A stretch of DNA of 46,989 bases, from contig NZ_BBOX01000027.1 in assembly GCF_001553455.1 (NCBI RefSeq), positions 1 to 46,989 of the forward strand, given 5' to 3'. This document shows, one piece after another, positions 34,125 to 42,784 of the stretch. Below the pieces are notes generated by a model, which saw only the letters and a list, made by a program, of their open reading frames with translations, searched no databases and was not told the origin of the DNA. Position numbers and translations under genes: made by a program. This DNA comes from Streptomyces hygroscopicus subsp. hygroscopicus (GTDB taxonomy: Bacteria; Actinomycetota; Actinomycetes; Streptomycetales; Streptomycetaceae). How positions within the stretch are numbered: position 1 is the first letter of the stretch; each line of letters starts with the position of its first letter.

Positions 34125-34709
34125 GTGCAGCCCCTGGGCCCGGATCTCGCGCACACCCGTCCCCGTCCGGTGCACTGGGTCGCGACCGCGGCCGCCGTGG
34201 CCGCCGTCATCGCCGGGGCGTCGGTCCTGGAGCCCTCCGGCGCCAAGGCCACCACGGCCACCAGCGCCTCCGCGCCGCGGACCGGCGGGCTTCCGGCCGC
34301 GAAGGCCCCCGACCCGCGCACCGCGGACTATCCGGTGGACTGCGGACGGGCCCGGCCCGACGTCACCGACCGGGCCTCGGCGGACCTGGACGGGGACGGG
34401 CGGCCCGAGACCGTCGCCGTGGTGCGCTGCCCATCGGCGTTCGGTACCCCGCCCAGCGGCGTCTATGTGCTCTCCCAGCCGGCCCGCGCGGGCGCCGCGC
34501 CCCGCGTGGTGGCCACGTTCGTCGATCCGAAGGAAGGGATGAGCGTCCGCGATTTCGCGGTGCGCGGAACGCGGGTTTCGGCCACCTTGCTGGGGTATTC
34601 GTCGGCGGATGTCCCGCGCTGCTGCCCGGATCTGCAGCGCAAGGTCAACTGGCAGTGGCGGGACGGCAAGTTCGCGCTGACGGCGTCGCCGGTTCCGGGG
34701 AGTGTGTGA
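34125..34709 (+). CDS. Small membrane-anchored or secreted protein with DLDGDG motif
   Basis: 194-residue protein I do not recognise as a named family. After a short basic start comes a hydrophobic segment (VHWVATAAAVAAVIAGASVL, about 16-35) that would act as a signal or anchor. The exported part holds ADLDGDGRPETVAVVRC, a D-x-D-x-DG calcium-binding pattern typical of VCBS/FG-GAP beta-propeller blades, and four cysteines (VDCG, VRCP, RCCP). The GTG at 34125 has TGGAG 9 nt upstream; an in-frame ATG at 34080 would add 15 residues. It is convergent with the ferredoxin gene. Function is unknown. Confidence 0.72.
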   Translation: MQPLGPDLAHTRPRPVHWVATAAAVAAVIAGASVLEPSGAKATTATSASAPRTGGLPAAKAPDPRTADYPVDCGRARPDVTDRASADLDGDGRPETVAVVRCPSAFGTPPSGVYVLSQPARAGAAPRVVATFVDPKEGMSVRDFAVRGTRVSATLLGYSSADVPRCCPDLQRKVNWQWRDGKFALTASPVPGSV

Positions 34710-34727
34710 GCGGTCGCTCGCGCTGTG

Positions 34728-35018
34728 TCACTCCGCGTCGGGGCCGTACACCTCGACCCGGTCGGTCACGCGCCGTACATGGATGCAGTCGCCGGGGCAT
34801 TCCTTCGCGGAATCCCGGACCTCGGTCAGCAGCGCCGCCGGTACCGGGGTGGTCGCGCCCTTCTCCTGGAGCAGCTCATCATCGGCGCTCTTGACGTAGG
34901 CTAGACCGTCGATGTCGAGTTCGAAGACCTCGGGAGCGTACTGGGCGCAGATGCCGTCGCCGGTGCACAGGTCCTGGTCAATCCAGACTTCAAGATCGCC
35001 GAGCTCCTCGTTCCGCAC
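34728..35018 (-). CDS. Ferredoxin
   Basis: 96-residue small iron-sulfur electron carrier. The motif CTGDGIC (C-x5-C) followed by a downstream CPGDC fits a bacterial [3Fe-4S]- or [4Fe-4S]-type ferredoxin, with the usual APEVFELDIDGLAYV strand. Such proteins reduce cytochromes P450 and other oxygenases; none is adjacent. The GTG at 35018 has AGGGAG about 7 nt upstream; an ATG at 35051 lacks a ribosome site. It is divergent from arc, with 257 bp between them, an arrangement common next to the proteasome genes. Confidence 0.9.
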   Translation of the reverse strand: MRNEELGDLEVWIDQDLCTGDGICAQYAPEVFELDIDGLAYVKSADDELLQEKGATTPVPAALLTEVRDSAKECPGDCIHVRRVTDRVEVYGPDAE

Positions 35019-35209
35019 AGTGTGCTCCCTGCCGTTCCTTCGATACGCCATTCAACATTGTCCAAATATCGCCAACCCTGACGGGTGTTGACCGTGTCGA
35101 CGATACAACCGGTCGCTTTCCGATGTTGTTGGGTGGGTATTCACCTGGCGTGAGGGAGTGCGCAAGGGTGAAGATCGGACACACGCCGACCGGGTTTGTG
35201 ATCTAGGGG

Positions 35210-35237
35210 TTTCAACCCGCACCGGCCCAGGTAGGGT
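35210..35237 (+). promoter_or_regulatory. Candidate arc promoter (TTTCAA-N16-TAGGGT)
   Basis: TTTCAA (35210-35215) and TAGGGT (35232-35237) are spaced 16 bp apart, 38 bp before the arc GTG. They resemble a housekeeping sigma factor promoter. Confidence 0.45.
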
Positions 35238-35275
35238 CAGGAAGCGTCCAGCTCCCCTTGGAGGAGGTGAGGACC

Positions 35276-37042
35276 GTGGCAGCCCACGACGACGACATCA
35301 ACCGCGGCATCCGGCCGGGGCGGGGGTCTGACGACCCTGCCGGCCAGGTTGCCTATCTCGAGCAGGAAATCGCCGTCCTGCGCCGCAAGCTCGCCGACTC
35401 TCCGCGTCATACGAGGATTCTCGAAGAGCGGATCGTCGAGCTGCAGACCAATCTGGCGGGAGTGTCCGCACAGAACGAGCGGCTCGCGAACACACTCCGT
35501 GAGGCCCGCGACCAGATCGTGGCCCTCAAGGAGGAGGTCGACCGGCTCGCGCAGCCGCCGGCCGGTTTCGGTGCCTTTCTGCAGGCGAACGAGGACGGTA
35601 CGGCCGACATCTTTACCGGGGGCCGTAAACTCCGGGTGAATGTCAGCCCAAGTGTCGAGCTCGACGACCTCAAGCGTGGCCAGGAGGTCATGCTCAACGA
35701 GGCGCTCAACGTGGTCGAGGCCATGGAGTTCGAGCGCGCCGGGGACATCGTCACCCTCAAGGAGGTCCTTGAGGACGGCGAGCGAGCCCTGGTGATCGGG
35801 CACACCGACGAGGAGCGAGTGGTGCGGCTGGCCGAGCCGCTGCTGAGCACCACCATCCGCCCCGGTGACGCCCTGCTGCTCGAGCCCCGGTCCGGCTACG
35901 TCTACGAGGTGGTCCCGAAGAGCGAGGTCGAGGAGCTCGTCCTCGAAGAGGTTCCGGACATCGACTACAACAAGATCGGCGGTCTGGGAAACCAGATCGA
36001 GCTGATCCGCGACGCGGTCGAGCTCCCCTACCTGTACCCGGACCTCTTCAAGGAGCACGAACTGCGGCCGCCCAAGGGTGTGCTGCTGTACGGCCCGCCC
36101 GGCTGCGGCAAGACACTGATCGCCAAGGCCGTGGCCAACTCCCTTGCCAAGAAGGTCGCCGAGGTGACCGGGAAGCCCGCGGGGAAGAGCTTCTTCCTCA
36201 ACATCAAGGGCCCCGAGCTGCTCAACAAGTACGTCGGTGAGACGGAGCGGCACATCCGGCTGGTCTTCCAGCGGGCCCGGGAGAAGGCCAGCGAGGGCAC
36301 CCCCGTCATCGTCTTCTTCGACGAGATGGACTCGCTCTTCCGCACCCGCGGCTCCGGGGTCAGCTCGGACGTGGAGAACACCATCGTCCCCCAGCTGCTC
36401 TCCGAGATCGACGGTGTGGAGGGCCTGGAGAATGTGATCGTCATCGGTGCCTCCAACCGCGAGGACATGATCGACCCGGCGATCCTGCGCCCCGGCCGCC
36501 TCGATGTGAAGATCAAGATCGAGCGTCCGGACGCCGAGGCCGCGAAGGACATCTTCTCGAAGTACCTGACGGAGTCCCTGCCGATCCACGCGGACGACCT
36601 CACCGAGCACGGTGGGTCCCCGAAGGCCGCGATCGGCGGAATGATCCAGTCGGTGGTCGAGCAGATGTACACCGAATCCGAGGAGAACCGCTTCCTGGAG
36701 GTCACCTACGCCAACGGCGACAAGGAAGTCCTCTACTTCAAGGACTTCAACTCCGGCGCCATGATCCAGAACATCGTGGACCGGGCCAAGAAGATGGCGA
36801 TCAAGGACTTCCTGGACCACAACCAAAAGGGCCTCCGCGTCTCCCATCTGCTCGCCGCCTGCGTGGACGAGTTCAAGGAGAACGAGGACCTGCCCAACAC
36901 CACCAACCCGGACGACTGGGCCCGGATCTCCGGTAAGAAGGGCGAGCGGATCGTCTACATCCGTACCCTGGTCACCGGAAAGCAGGGCGCGGACACCGGA
37001 CGCTCCATCGACACGGTGGCGAACACCGGTCAGTACCTGTAA
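35276..37042 (+). CDS. arc: Proteasome-associated AAA ATPase ARC (Mpa)
   Basis: 588-residue hexameric unfoldase that binds pupylated proteins through N-terminal coiled coils and feeds them into the 20S core. Coiled coil (about 15-80), two OB-fold domains (to about 240), then the AAA module with Walker A GPPGCGKT near residue 273, Walker [10 protein letters not shown] and arginine-finger region [11 protein letters not shown]. The protein ends GQYL, the docking motif that inserts into the PrcA ring pockets. The GTG at 35276 has GGAGGTGAGG upstream. Length matches other streptomycete ARC proteins. It is followed by a terminator hairpin and dop. Confidence 0.96.
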   Translation: MAAHDDDINRGIRPGRGSDDPAGQVAYLEQEIAVLRRKLADSPRHTRILEERIVELQTNLAGVSAQNERLANTLREARDQIVALKEEVDRLAQPPAGFGAFLQANEDGTADIFTGGRKLRVNVSPSVELDDLKRGQEVMLNEALNVVEAMEFERAGDIVTLKEVLEDGERALVIGHTDEERVVRLAEPLLSTTIRPGDALLLEPRSGYVYEVVPKSEVEELVLEEVPDIDYNKIGGLGNQIELIRDAVELPYLYPDLFKEHELRPPKGVLLYGPPGCGKTLIAKAVANSLAKKVAEVTGKPAGKSFFLNIKGPELLNKYVGETERHIRLVFQRAREKASEGTPVIVFFDEMDSLFRTRGSGVSSDVENTIVPQLLSEIDGVEGLENVIVIGASNREDMIDPAILRPGRLDVKIKIERPDAEAAKDIFSKYLTESLPIHADDLTEHGGSPKAAIGGMIQSVVEQMYTESEENRFLEVTYANGDKEVLYFKDFNSGAMIQNIVDRAKKMAIKDFLDHNQKGLRVSHLLAACVDEFKENEDLPNTTNPDDWARISGKKGERIVYIRTLVTGKQGADTGRSIDTVANTGQYL

Positions 37043-37051
37043 CACCGCGGT

Positions 37052-37089
37052 CCGGCTGCGGATGTCCTGGACGGGGCATCCGCAGCCGG
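37052..37089 (+). terminator. Terminator hairpin after arc
   Basis: A perfect 13-bp stem (CCGGCTGCGGATG and CATCCGCAGCCGG) with a 12-nt loop begins 10 bp past the arc stop; TTTT appears shortly after. Downstream, ATGAGTCCT is repeated about 2.5 times at 37117-37140. Confidence 0.75.
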
Positions 37090-37310
37090 ATGCGCTTTTC
37101 GGACCGCATTCTTCGTATGAGTCCTATGAGTCCTATGAGCCCGACCGGAGCAATGACTGAAATGATCTCCGCAGCACCGCTTGGCCGTTCTAGGCTCTTC
37201 GGTACCGCACTGTCGCGGCATGGGGGATCGAGGGCCGCGCACGGACCGGAAGCGCAGCGGTACTTGAGCGCCGACCCCGCCCGGGGGCGGCGCCGGGCAA
37301 GGAGGGCCGC

Positions 37311-38822
37311 ATGACCGTACGGCGCGTAATGGGAATCGAGACGGAGTACGGAATCTCCGTCCCGGGGCACCCGAACGCCAATGCCATGCTCACCTCATCC
37401 CAGGTGGTCAACGCCTACGCGGCGGCGATGCACCGGGCGCGTCGCGCCCGCTGGGACTTCGAGGAGGAGAATCCGCTGCGGGACGCCCGCGGCTTCGACC
37501 TCGCACGCGAGTCGGCCGACGCCAGCCAGCTCACGGACGAGGACATCGGCCTGGCCAATGTGATCCTCACCAATGGCGCGCGGCTCTACGTGGACCACGC
37601 CCATCCCGAGTACTCCGCCCCCGAGGTCACCAACCCCCGGGACGCGGTGCTCTGGGACAAGGCGGGCGAGCGGATCATGGCCGAGGCCGCGCTGCGCGCG
37701 GCCGAGCTGCCCGGCGGCCAGCCCATCCACCTCTACAAGAACAACACCGACAACAAGGGTGCCTCCTACGGCACGCATGAGAACTACCTGATGAAGCGGG
37801 AGACCGCCTTCTCGGACATCGTGCGCCACCTGACGCCCTTCTTCGTCTCCCGCCAGGTGGTCGCGGGCGCCGGCCGGGTCGGCATCGGCCAGGACGGCCA
37901 TGAGCACGGCTTCCAGATCAGCCAGCGGGCCGACTACTTCGAGGTCGAGGTCGGTCTGGAGACCACCCTCAAGCGCCCGATCATCAACACCCGGGACGAG
38001 CCGCACGCCGACGCCGAGAAGTACCGCCGGCTCCACGTGATCATCGGGGACGCCAACCTCTCCGAGCTCTCGACCTACCTCAAGCTCGGCACCACCGCCC
38101 TGGTGCTGTCGATGATCGAGGACGGCTTCATCGCCGTGGACCTCGCGGTGGACCAGCCGGTGCGCACCCTGCACCAGGTCTCCCACGACCCGACCCTGCG
38201 CCGTCTGGTCACGCTGCGCAGCGGCCGCACACTGACCGCGGTGCAGCTCCAGATGGAGTACTTCGAGCTCGCCCGCAAATACGTCGAGGACCGCTTCGGC
38301 GCGGACGCCGACGAGCAGACCCGGGACGTCCTGACCCGCTGGGAGGACGTGCTGAACCGGCTGGAGCGCGATCCCATGAGCCTGTCCGGCGAGCTGGACT
38401 GGATCGCCAAGCGGGAGCTGCTCGAGGGCTACCGCCGCCGTGACGCCCTGGAGTGGGACGCCGCCCGGCTCCATCTGGTGGACCTGCAGTACGCCGACGT
38501 ACGCCCGGACAAGGGTCTGTACAACCGTCTGGTGGCCCGCGGCAAGATGAAGCGGCTGCTGGACGACCAGGATGTCGCGCGTGCTCAGAACAAGCCCCCG
38601 GAGGACACCCGCGCCTACTTCCGCGGCCGCTGCCTGGAGCAGTACGCGGACGACGTCGCCGCGGCCTCCTGGGATTCGGTGATCTTCGACCTGCCGGGTC
38701 GTGACTCCCTGCAGCGGGTCCCCACGCTGGAGCCGCTGCGCGGCACCCGCAACCACGTCAAGGAGTTGCTGGACCGCTGCCGCACGGCCGAGGACCTGGT
38801 CCGGGTGCTGTCCGGCGGCTGA
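37311..38822 (+). CDS. dop: Pup deamidase/depupylase Dop
   Basis: 503-residue carboxylate-amine ligase relative. It converts the C-terminal Gln of Pup to Glu and also removes Pup from substrates. It shares with PafA the nucleotide-binding N terminus ([13 protein letters not shown]), the [12 protein letters not shown] loop, [21 protein letters not shown] and the [13 protein letters not shown] segment. The longer N-terminal region with [22 protein letters not shown] contains the Dop-specific loop absent in PafA, which distinguishes the two. The ATG at 37311 has AAGGAGG 6 nt upstream. It is followed by pup on the same strand. Confidence 0.95.
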   Translation: MTVRRVMGIETEYGISVPGHPNANAMLTSSQVVNAYAAAMHRARRARWDFEEENPLRDARGFDLARESADASQLTDEDIGLANVILTNGARLYVDHAHPEYSAPEVTNPRDAVLWDKAGERIMAEAALRAAELPGGQPIHLYKNNTDNKGASYGTHENYLMKRETAFSDIVRHLTPFFVSRQVVAGAGRVGIGQDGHEHGFQISQRADYFEVEVGLETTLKRPIINTRDEPHADAEKYRRLHVIIGDANLSELSTYLKLGTTALVLSMIEDGFIAVDLAVDQPVRTLHQVSHDPTLRRLVTLRSGRTLTAVQLQMEYFELARKYVEDRFGADADEQTRDVLTRWEDVLNRLERDPMSLSGELDWIAKRELLEGYRRRDALEWDAARLHLVDLQYADVRPDKGLYNRLVARGKMKRLLDDQDVARAQNKPPEDTRAYFRGRCLEQYADDVAAASWDSVIFDLPGRDSLQRVPTLEPLRGTRNHVKELLDRCRTAEDLVRVLSGG

Positions 38823-38958
38823 AATGCCCTTGGGCCGGGAATCATCGAGGTGGCCTCCGTGCGTTGTAGCGAGTGGGAGGCCGATGTCGGACCCGGATTG
38901 TAGGGTCTGATCTTGAGACCGATCGAAATCAGCGGGCGAACCGAGCGGGGTGAGGGAA

Positions 38959-39177
38959 ATGGCGACCAAGGACACCGGCGGCGGGCAGCAGAAGGCGTCG
39001 CGCTCGACCGAGGAGGTCGAGGAGCAGGCGCAGGACGCGCAGGCCGCGGAGGATCTCAAGGAGCGGCAGGAGAAGCTCTCGGACGACGTCGACTCCGTGC
39101 TGGACGAGATCGACGACGTGCTCGAGGAGAACGCCGAGGATTTCGTGAGGTCCTTCGTCCAGAAGGGCGGCCAGTAA
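38959..39177 (+). CDS. pup: Prokaryotic ubiquitin-like protein Pup
   Basis: 72-residue intrinsically disordered tag. The acidic, Glu/Gln-rich sequence includes [20 protein letters not shown] (ARC-binding coil) and ends [10 protein letters not shown]. The final Gln must be deamidated by Dop before PafA can form an isopeptide bond with target lysines. The ATG at 38959 has GGTGAGGG 3-4 nt upstream; an in-frame ATG at 38950 is less likely. It precedes prcB, but a strong hairpin and a -10-like element lie between them. Confidence 0.96.
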   Translation: MATKDTGGGQQKASRSTEEVEEQAQDAQAAEDLKERQEKLSDDVDSVLDEIDDVLEENAEDFVRSFVQKGGQ

Positions 39178-39190
39178 GGCGCGTCTTCCC

Positions 39191-39229
39191 CGTCCTGCGT
39201 CCCCCTCGGAAGGAAGGGGACGCAGGACG
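39191..39229 (+). terminator. Strong hairpin between pup and prcB
   Basis: A perfect 14-bp stem (CGTCCTGCGTCCCC and its complement) with an 11-nt loop lies 13 bp after the pup stop. A -10-like TATGGT (39251-39256) follows, 35 bp before the prcB start. This predicts that prcBA transcription is at least partly independent of pup. Confidence 0.72.
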
Positions 39230-39290
39230 GATGACTTCCATGGCCAGGGGTATGGTCCGTGCAGTATCAAGATCTGGTGGAAGGAAACGT

Positions 39291-40136
39291 GTGGAAGCCA
39301 ACACTCGTAGCACAGGGCGTCTGCCGGCTGCCTTCCTGACGCCCGGCTCCTCGTCGTTCATGGACTTCCTGGGTGAGCACTCGCCCGAGCTGCTGCCGGG
39401 GAACCGACCGCTGCCCCCGGTGCAGGGCGCCATCGAGGCCCCCCACGGCACGACGATCGTGGCGGTGACGTTCCCCGGCGGCGTGGTGCTCGCCGGTGAC
39501 CGCCGCGCCACCATGGGGAACGTCATCGCGCAGCGTGACATCGAGAAGGTCTTCCCCGCCGACGAGTACTCGGCCGTGGGGATCGCGGGGACCGCCGGTA
39601 TCGCCGTGGAGATGGTCAAGCTCTTCCAGCTCGAGCTGGAGCACTTCGAGAAGGTCGAGGGCACCGTGCTCTCGCTCGAGGGCAAGGCGAACCGGCTGTC
39701 GACCATGATCCGCGGCAACCTCGGCATGGCCATGCAGGGCCTCGCCGTGGTCCCGCTCTTCGCGGGGTGGGACGTCGACCGGGAGAAGGGCCGTATCTTC
39801 TCCTACGACGTGACCGGCGGGCGTTCGGAGGAGCGCGGCTATGCCGTCACCGGCTCGGGTTCGATGTTCGCCCGGGGCGCGCTCAAGAAGCTGTACCGCG
39901 AGGATCTGAGCGAGGAGCAGGCCGCGACCGCCGTGCTCCAGGCGCTCTATGACGCCGCCGACGACGATTCGGCGACCGGTGGCCCGGATCTCGCCCGCCG
40001 CATTTTCCCGATCATCACCTCCATCACCGAAGACGGTTTCAGGAGGTTCGGCGAGGACGAGGTGGCCGAGCTCGCCCGCGCCATCCACGAACGGCGGCTC
40101 GAAGAGCCGGACGGCCCCCGCGCCGCCCTGCTCTGA
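39291..40136 (+). CDS. prcB: Proteasome beta subunit (20S core, catalytic)
   Basis: 281-residue precursor of the catalytic ring subunit. A propeptide of 53 residues ends APHG, and autocleavage exposes the N-terminal nucleophile Thr54 (TTIVAV). The catalytic pocket continues with [17 protein letters not shown], where Asp and Lys/Arg-type residues assist. The GTG at 39291 has GGAAGG upstream; the N terminus [21 protein letters not shown] matches streptomycete PrcB. It is followed 52 bp later by prcA. Mature rings of seven beta subunits stack between alpha rings. Confidence 0.95.
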   Translation: MEANTRSTGRLPAAFLTPGSSSFMDFLGEHSPELLPGNRPLPPVQGAIEAPHGTTIVAVTFPGGVVLAGDRRATMGNVIAQRDIEKVFPADEYSAVGIAGTAGIAVEMVKLFQLELEHFEKVEGTVLSLEGKANRLSTMIRGNLGMAMQGLAVVPLFAGWDVDREKGRIFSYDVTGGRSEERGYAVTGSGSMFARGALKKLYREDLSEEQAATAVLQALYDAADDDSATGGPDLARRIFPIITSITEDGFRRFGEDEVAELARAIHERRLEEPDGPRAALL

Positions 40137-40188
40137 GAGGACGGTCGACCGGAATGCATTCGCCAATGACAGAAGGGACGGACAGCCG

Positions 40189-40950
40189 GTGACGACGCCG
40201 TTCTATGTTTCTCCTCAGCAGGCCATGGCCGACCGCGCCGAATACGCCCGCAAGGGCATCGCACGCGGGCGCAGCGTGGTCGTGCTGCAGTACGCCGACG
40301 GCATCGTCTTCGTTGCGGAGAACCCGTCCCGCGCACTGCACAAGGTCAGCGAGATCTACGACCGGATCGCCTTCGCGGCGGTCGGCAAGTACAACGAATT
40401 CGAGAATCTGCGCATCGGCGGTGTCCGTTACGCCGATCTGCGCGGCTATACCTATGACCGTGAGGATGTCACGGCCCGCGGGCTGGCCAATGTCTACGCC
40501 CAGACCCTGGGCACGATCTTCTCCAGCGCCGCGGAGAAGCCGTACGAGGTCGAGCTGATCGTCGCCGAGGTCGGGGAGGGCCCCGAGGACGACCAGATCT
40601 ACCGCCTTCCGCACGACGGCTCCATCGTGGACGAGCACGGATCGGTCGCCGTCGGCGGCAACGCCGACCAGATCAGCAGCTATCTCGACCAGCACCACCG
40701 GGACGGCCTGACCCTCGCCGAAGCGCTCAAGCTGGCCGTCGACTCGCTCTCCCGGGACAACAACGGCGGTGAGCGCAGCCTCACCGCGGAGCAGCTCGAG
40801 GTCGCGGTCCTGGACCGCACCCGGCCGCAGAAGCGCAAGTTCAAGCGCGTTCTGGGCCGCCAGCTCTCCCGGCTCCTGGAGCCGGAAGAGGGCGCGGCGG
40901 GCTCGGAGTCGGAGACGGAATCCTCCGGGACCGAGGAGTCCGACGGCTGA
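40189..40950 (+). CDS. prcA: Proteasome alpha subunit (20S core)
   Basis: 253-residue subunit of the outer ring that gates the chamber and docks ARC. The N terminus [28 protein letters not shown] is the gating and H0 helix region; the remainder is the alpha-type fold with no catalytic Thr. The C terminus (after SRLLEPEEG) is a Ser/Glu-rich disordered tail ([15 protein letters not shown]). The GTG at 40189 has AAGGGACGG upstream. It is the last gene of the prcB-prcA unit, closed by a strong hairpin. Confidence 0.95.
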   Translation: MTTPFYVSPQQAMADRAEYARKGIARGRSVVVLQYADGIVFVAENPSRALHKVSEIYDRIAFAAVGKYNEFENLRIGGVRYADLRGYTYDREDVTARGLANVYAQTLGTIFSSAAEKPYEVELIVAEVGEGPEDDQIYRLPHDGSIVDEHGSVAVGGNADQISSYLDQHHRDGLTLAEALKLAVDSLSRDNNGGERSLTAEQLEVAVLDRTRPQKRKFKRVLGRQLSRLLEPEEGAAGSESETESSGTEESDG

Positions 40951-40973
40951 GCCACGCGCCGCCGATCGTCCCG

Positions 40974-41007
40974 CCACCGCCGCCCCGGGCCACCGGGGCG
41001 GCGGTGG
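40974..41007 (+). terminator. Strong hairpin terminator after prcA
   Basis: A perfect 15-bp stem (CCACCGCCGCCCCGG and its complement) with a 4-nt loop (GCCA), followed by GCGTTTTGG, begins 24 bp past the prcA stop. Confidence 0.88.
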
Positions 41008-41457
41008 GCGTTTTGGATCCGTGCAGGCCCCGCACGGGCTGAGCGCCGCGCCCTGGAACGAGCCGCTCACGTCCGGGCCCCGGCGACGCAGGGGTGGCGT
41101 GGGCTCCTCATGGTGGGTGTGGAGGTGTGGGCGTTCTGGCTCACGCTGGGGGCCGGGGCTGGCCGGGGTCGGGGCGCTCTCGGTGGTGCGGTGTGGCGGC
41201 CGGTGTCCCGGTCATGCTGCAGGTGGCTCCGGGGCGTCGTGCTGTGTGGGTGGTGGGGGTTTGGCAGCGCGGTCGGTGCGTGTGGGGGCGTGGGCGTTCT
41301 GGTCCACGCCCGGCCCGGGCCGGCCGGGGTCGGGGCGCTCCCGGCGGCGCGGTGTGGTGCGTGGGGCGGCGGCCGGAAGGCGTGCCGGTCCCGCGGGCGC
41401 GTCCGTAGCGGGCCGCGGGGCGGGTCCCGCTGAGCGCGGCGGTGGCCCCCGGGCCGG
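41008..41457. other. 450-bp region without a convincing gene, between prcA and the LacI regulator
   Basis: The sequence is G/T-rich on the plus strand (GGTGTGGG-type runs). The open frames there have no recognisable protein, no ribosome sites and biased low-complexity composition. It holds a long direct repeat, annotated separately. It is probably a terminator and degraded spacer between convergent transcription units. Confidence 0.6.
41127..41357. repeat. Direct repeat of about 70 bp, two copies 163 bp apart
   Basis: GTGGGCGTTCTGG begins both copies (41127 and 41290). Both continue with GCCGGGGTCGGGGCGCT and end GCGGTGTGG (about 41196 and 41357). Intervening sequence is also G/T-rich. This looks like a local duplication. 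Confidence 0.75.
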
Positions 41458-42597
41458 TCAGTTCCGTGGGGGCGGGGCCGTGGAGCCCCTGGGGACCAGT
41501 TCGACGGGCAGCACGGTGTCCTGGGGAGTGCTGCCCTCCAGGAGCGTCATCAGGGCCCGCATACCGGCCGCTCCCACCGCCTCCGCGGGCAGCCGGACCG
41601 TGGTCAGCTCCGGTTCCACCGCCGTGGCCAGGGCCAGGTCGTCGAAACCGGTCACCGAGACGTCGTCCGGGACCCGCAGCCCCAGCCGCCGGGCCGCCTT
41701 GCAGGCGCCCGCGGCCAGGATGTCGTCGTCGCAGAACAGGGCGGTCGGCCGGCGGCCGGGGCGGGCGAGGACGCGCTCGGCGGCCCGGCGGCCCTCCTCG
41801 ACGCTCAGCCCCGCGGGTTCCGTGCACAAGGCGGCGCCCGGGACCCCGGCCACCGCCTCGGCCAGGGCCCGGGCGCGGACGTGGAAGGTCCAGGAGTCCA
41901 CCGCCGCCGCGAGATGGGCCACCCGGCGGTGTCCGAGGGCCAGCAGATGCCCCGCCGTCTGCCGCGCCCCGTCCGCGATGTCGAGGTTGACCGTGGCCGC
42001 CGCCGCGGCGTCGTCCGGGTCGCTGTCGAGCATCACCAGCGGCAGGCCGCCGACGCGCACCAGGGTCAGCGCGTCGGCCGCCATGGAGGAGGCGATCACC
42101 CCGTCGAGCGAGGCGCGTGCCGAGTCGAACGGGTCCCGGGCCGGGCCCACGCCCTCGGGCGACGGATAGAGCACCACGCCGAAGCCGTGGTCGGCGGCGA
42201 CCCGCTCGGCGCCGGTGTAGACGCGGGCGAAGAACTCGGTGGTCAGGGCGGGCACCACCAGCAGCACGGTCCTGGTGCGGCCCAGGCGGAGGCTGCGGGC
42301 CGCGAGATTGGGGCGGTAGCCCAGATCGCGGGCGGCGGCGCGCACGGTCTCGGCGGTGCGCTCGGAGACCCGTCCGGGCCACTTGTCCCCGAGCACCAGG
42401 GACACGGTGGCCTGAGACACGCCCGCCGCCCGCGCCACGTCCCGGCTCGTCACCCGGCCCGCCACCGGGCGGCCCGGAGCCGCTCCGGCACCGTCCGGGC
42501 CCTCGCGCCGCGCGGGCTCACCCGTCCGGCCGGACCCCGGGGCACCCTTCCCGGCGGGTCTGTCCGCCGGGCGGGCGCGGCCCGCGCTCGCCACCAT
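41458..42597 (-). CDS. LacI-family transcriptional regulator
   Basis: 379-residue LacI/GalR-type repressor. The helix-turn-helix is VTSRDVARAAGVSQATVSLVLGDKWPGRVSERTAETV (about residues 48-85), with the hinge helix in LGYRPNLAARSLRLGRT, followed by a periplasmic-binding-protein-like sugar domain (VVPALTTEFFARVYTGAE; GFDDLALATAVEPELTTVRLP). The first 45 residues are Arg/Pro/Gly-rich and unusual in length. I chose the ATG at 42597, with GGAGGG 12 nt and GGAAGG 3 nt upstream; an ATG at 42681 is possible. It is divergent from an MFS gene across a perfect inverted repeat, suggesting control of that exporter and itself. The effector is unknown. Confidence 0.85.
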   Translation of the reverse strand: MVASAGRARPADRPAGKGAPGSGRTGEPARREGPDGAGAAPGRPVAGRVTSRDVARAAGVSQATVSLVLGDKWPGRVSERTAETVRAAARDLGYRPNLAARSLRLGRTRTVLLVVPALTTEFFARVYTGAERVAADHGFGVVLYPSPEGVGPARDPFDSARASLDGVIASSMAADALTLVRVGGLPLVMLDSDPDDAAAAATVNLDIADGARQTAGHLLALGHRRVAHLAAAVDSWTFHVRARALAEAVAGVPGAALCTEPAGLSVEEGRRAAERVLARPGRRPTALFCDDDILAAGACKAARRLGLRVPDDVSVTGFDDLALATAVEPELTTVRLPAEAVGAAGMRALMTLLEGSTPQDTVLPVELVPRGSTAPPPRN

Positions 42598-42682
42598 CCG
42601 CCTTCCGCTCCCTCCGCCGCCGGGTCCGTCGCCCCCGGCTGCTCGATTCCGGCCCGCGAGTGGACCCGCGGTGGCGGCCATG

Positions 42683-42711
42683 GTACGTATGACGCCGACG
42701 GTTATACGTAC
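42683..42711. promoter_or_regulatory. Candidate LacI-type operator
   Basis: GTACGTAT (42683-42690) and ATACGTAC (42704-42711) form a perfect 8-bp inverted repeat with a 13-nt spacer. It lies between the divergent regulator and MFS genes, 73 bp before the MFS start. Confidence 0.6.
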
Positions 42712-42784
42712 AACGTCGCACCCGACCCGCGACAACCCGGGACGAACCGCGACCACCACAGGAATCCGCAGGAAGGGGCAGGCA

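Noticed and set aside
41094..41433. Small plus-strand open frames between prcA and the LacI regulator.
   Set aside because: Low-complexity Gly/Arg/Trp-rich translations derived from a direct repeat; no ribosome site or homology.
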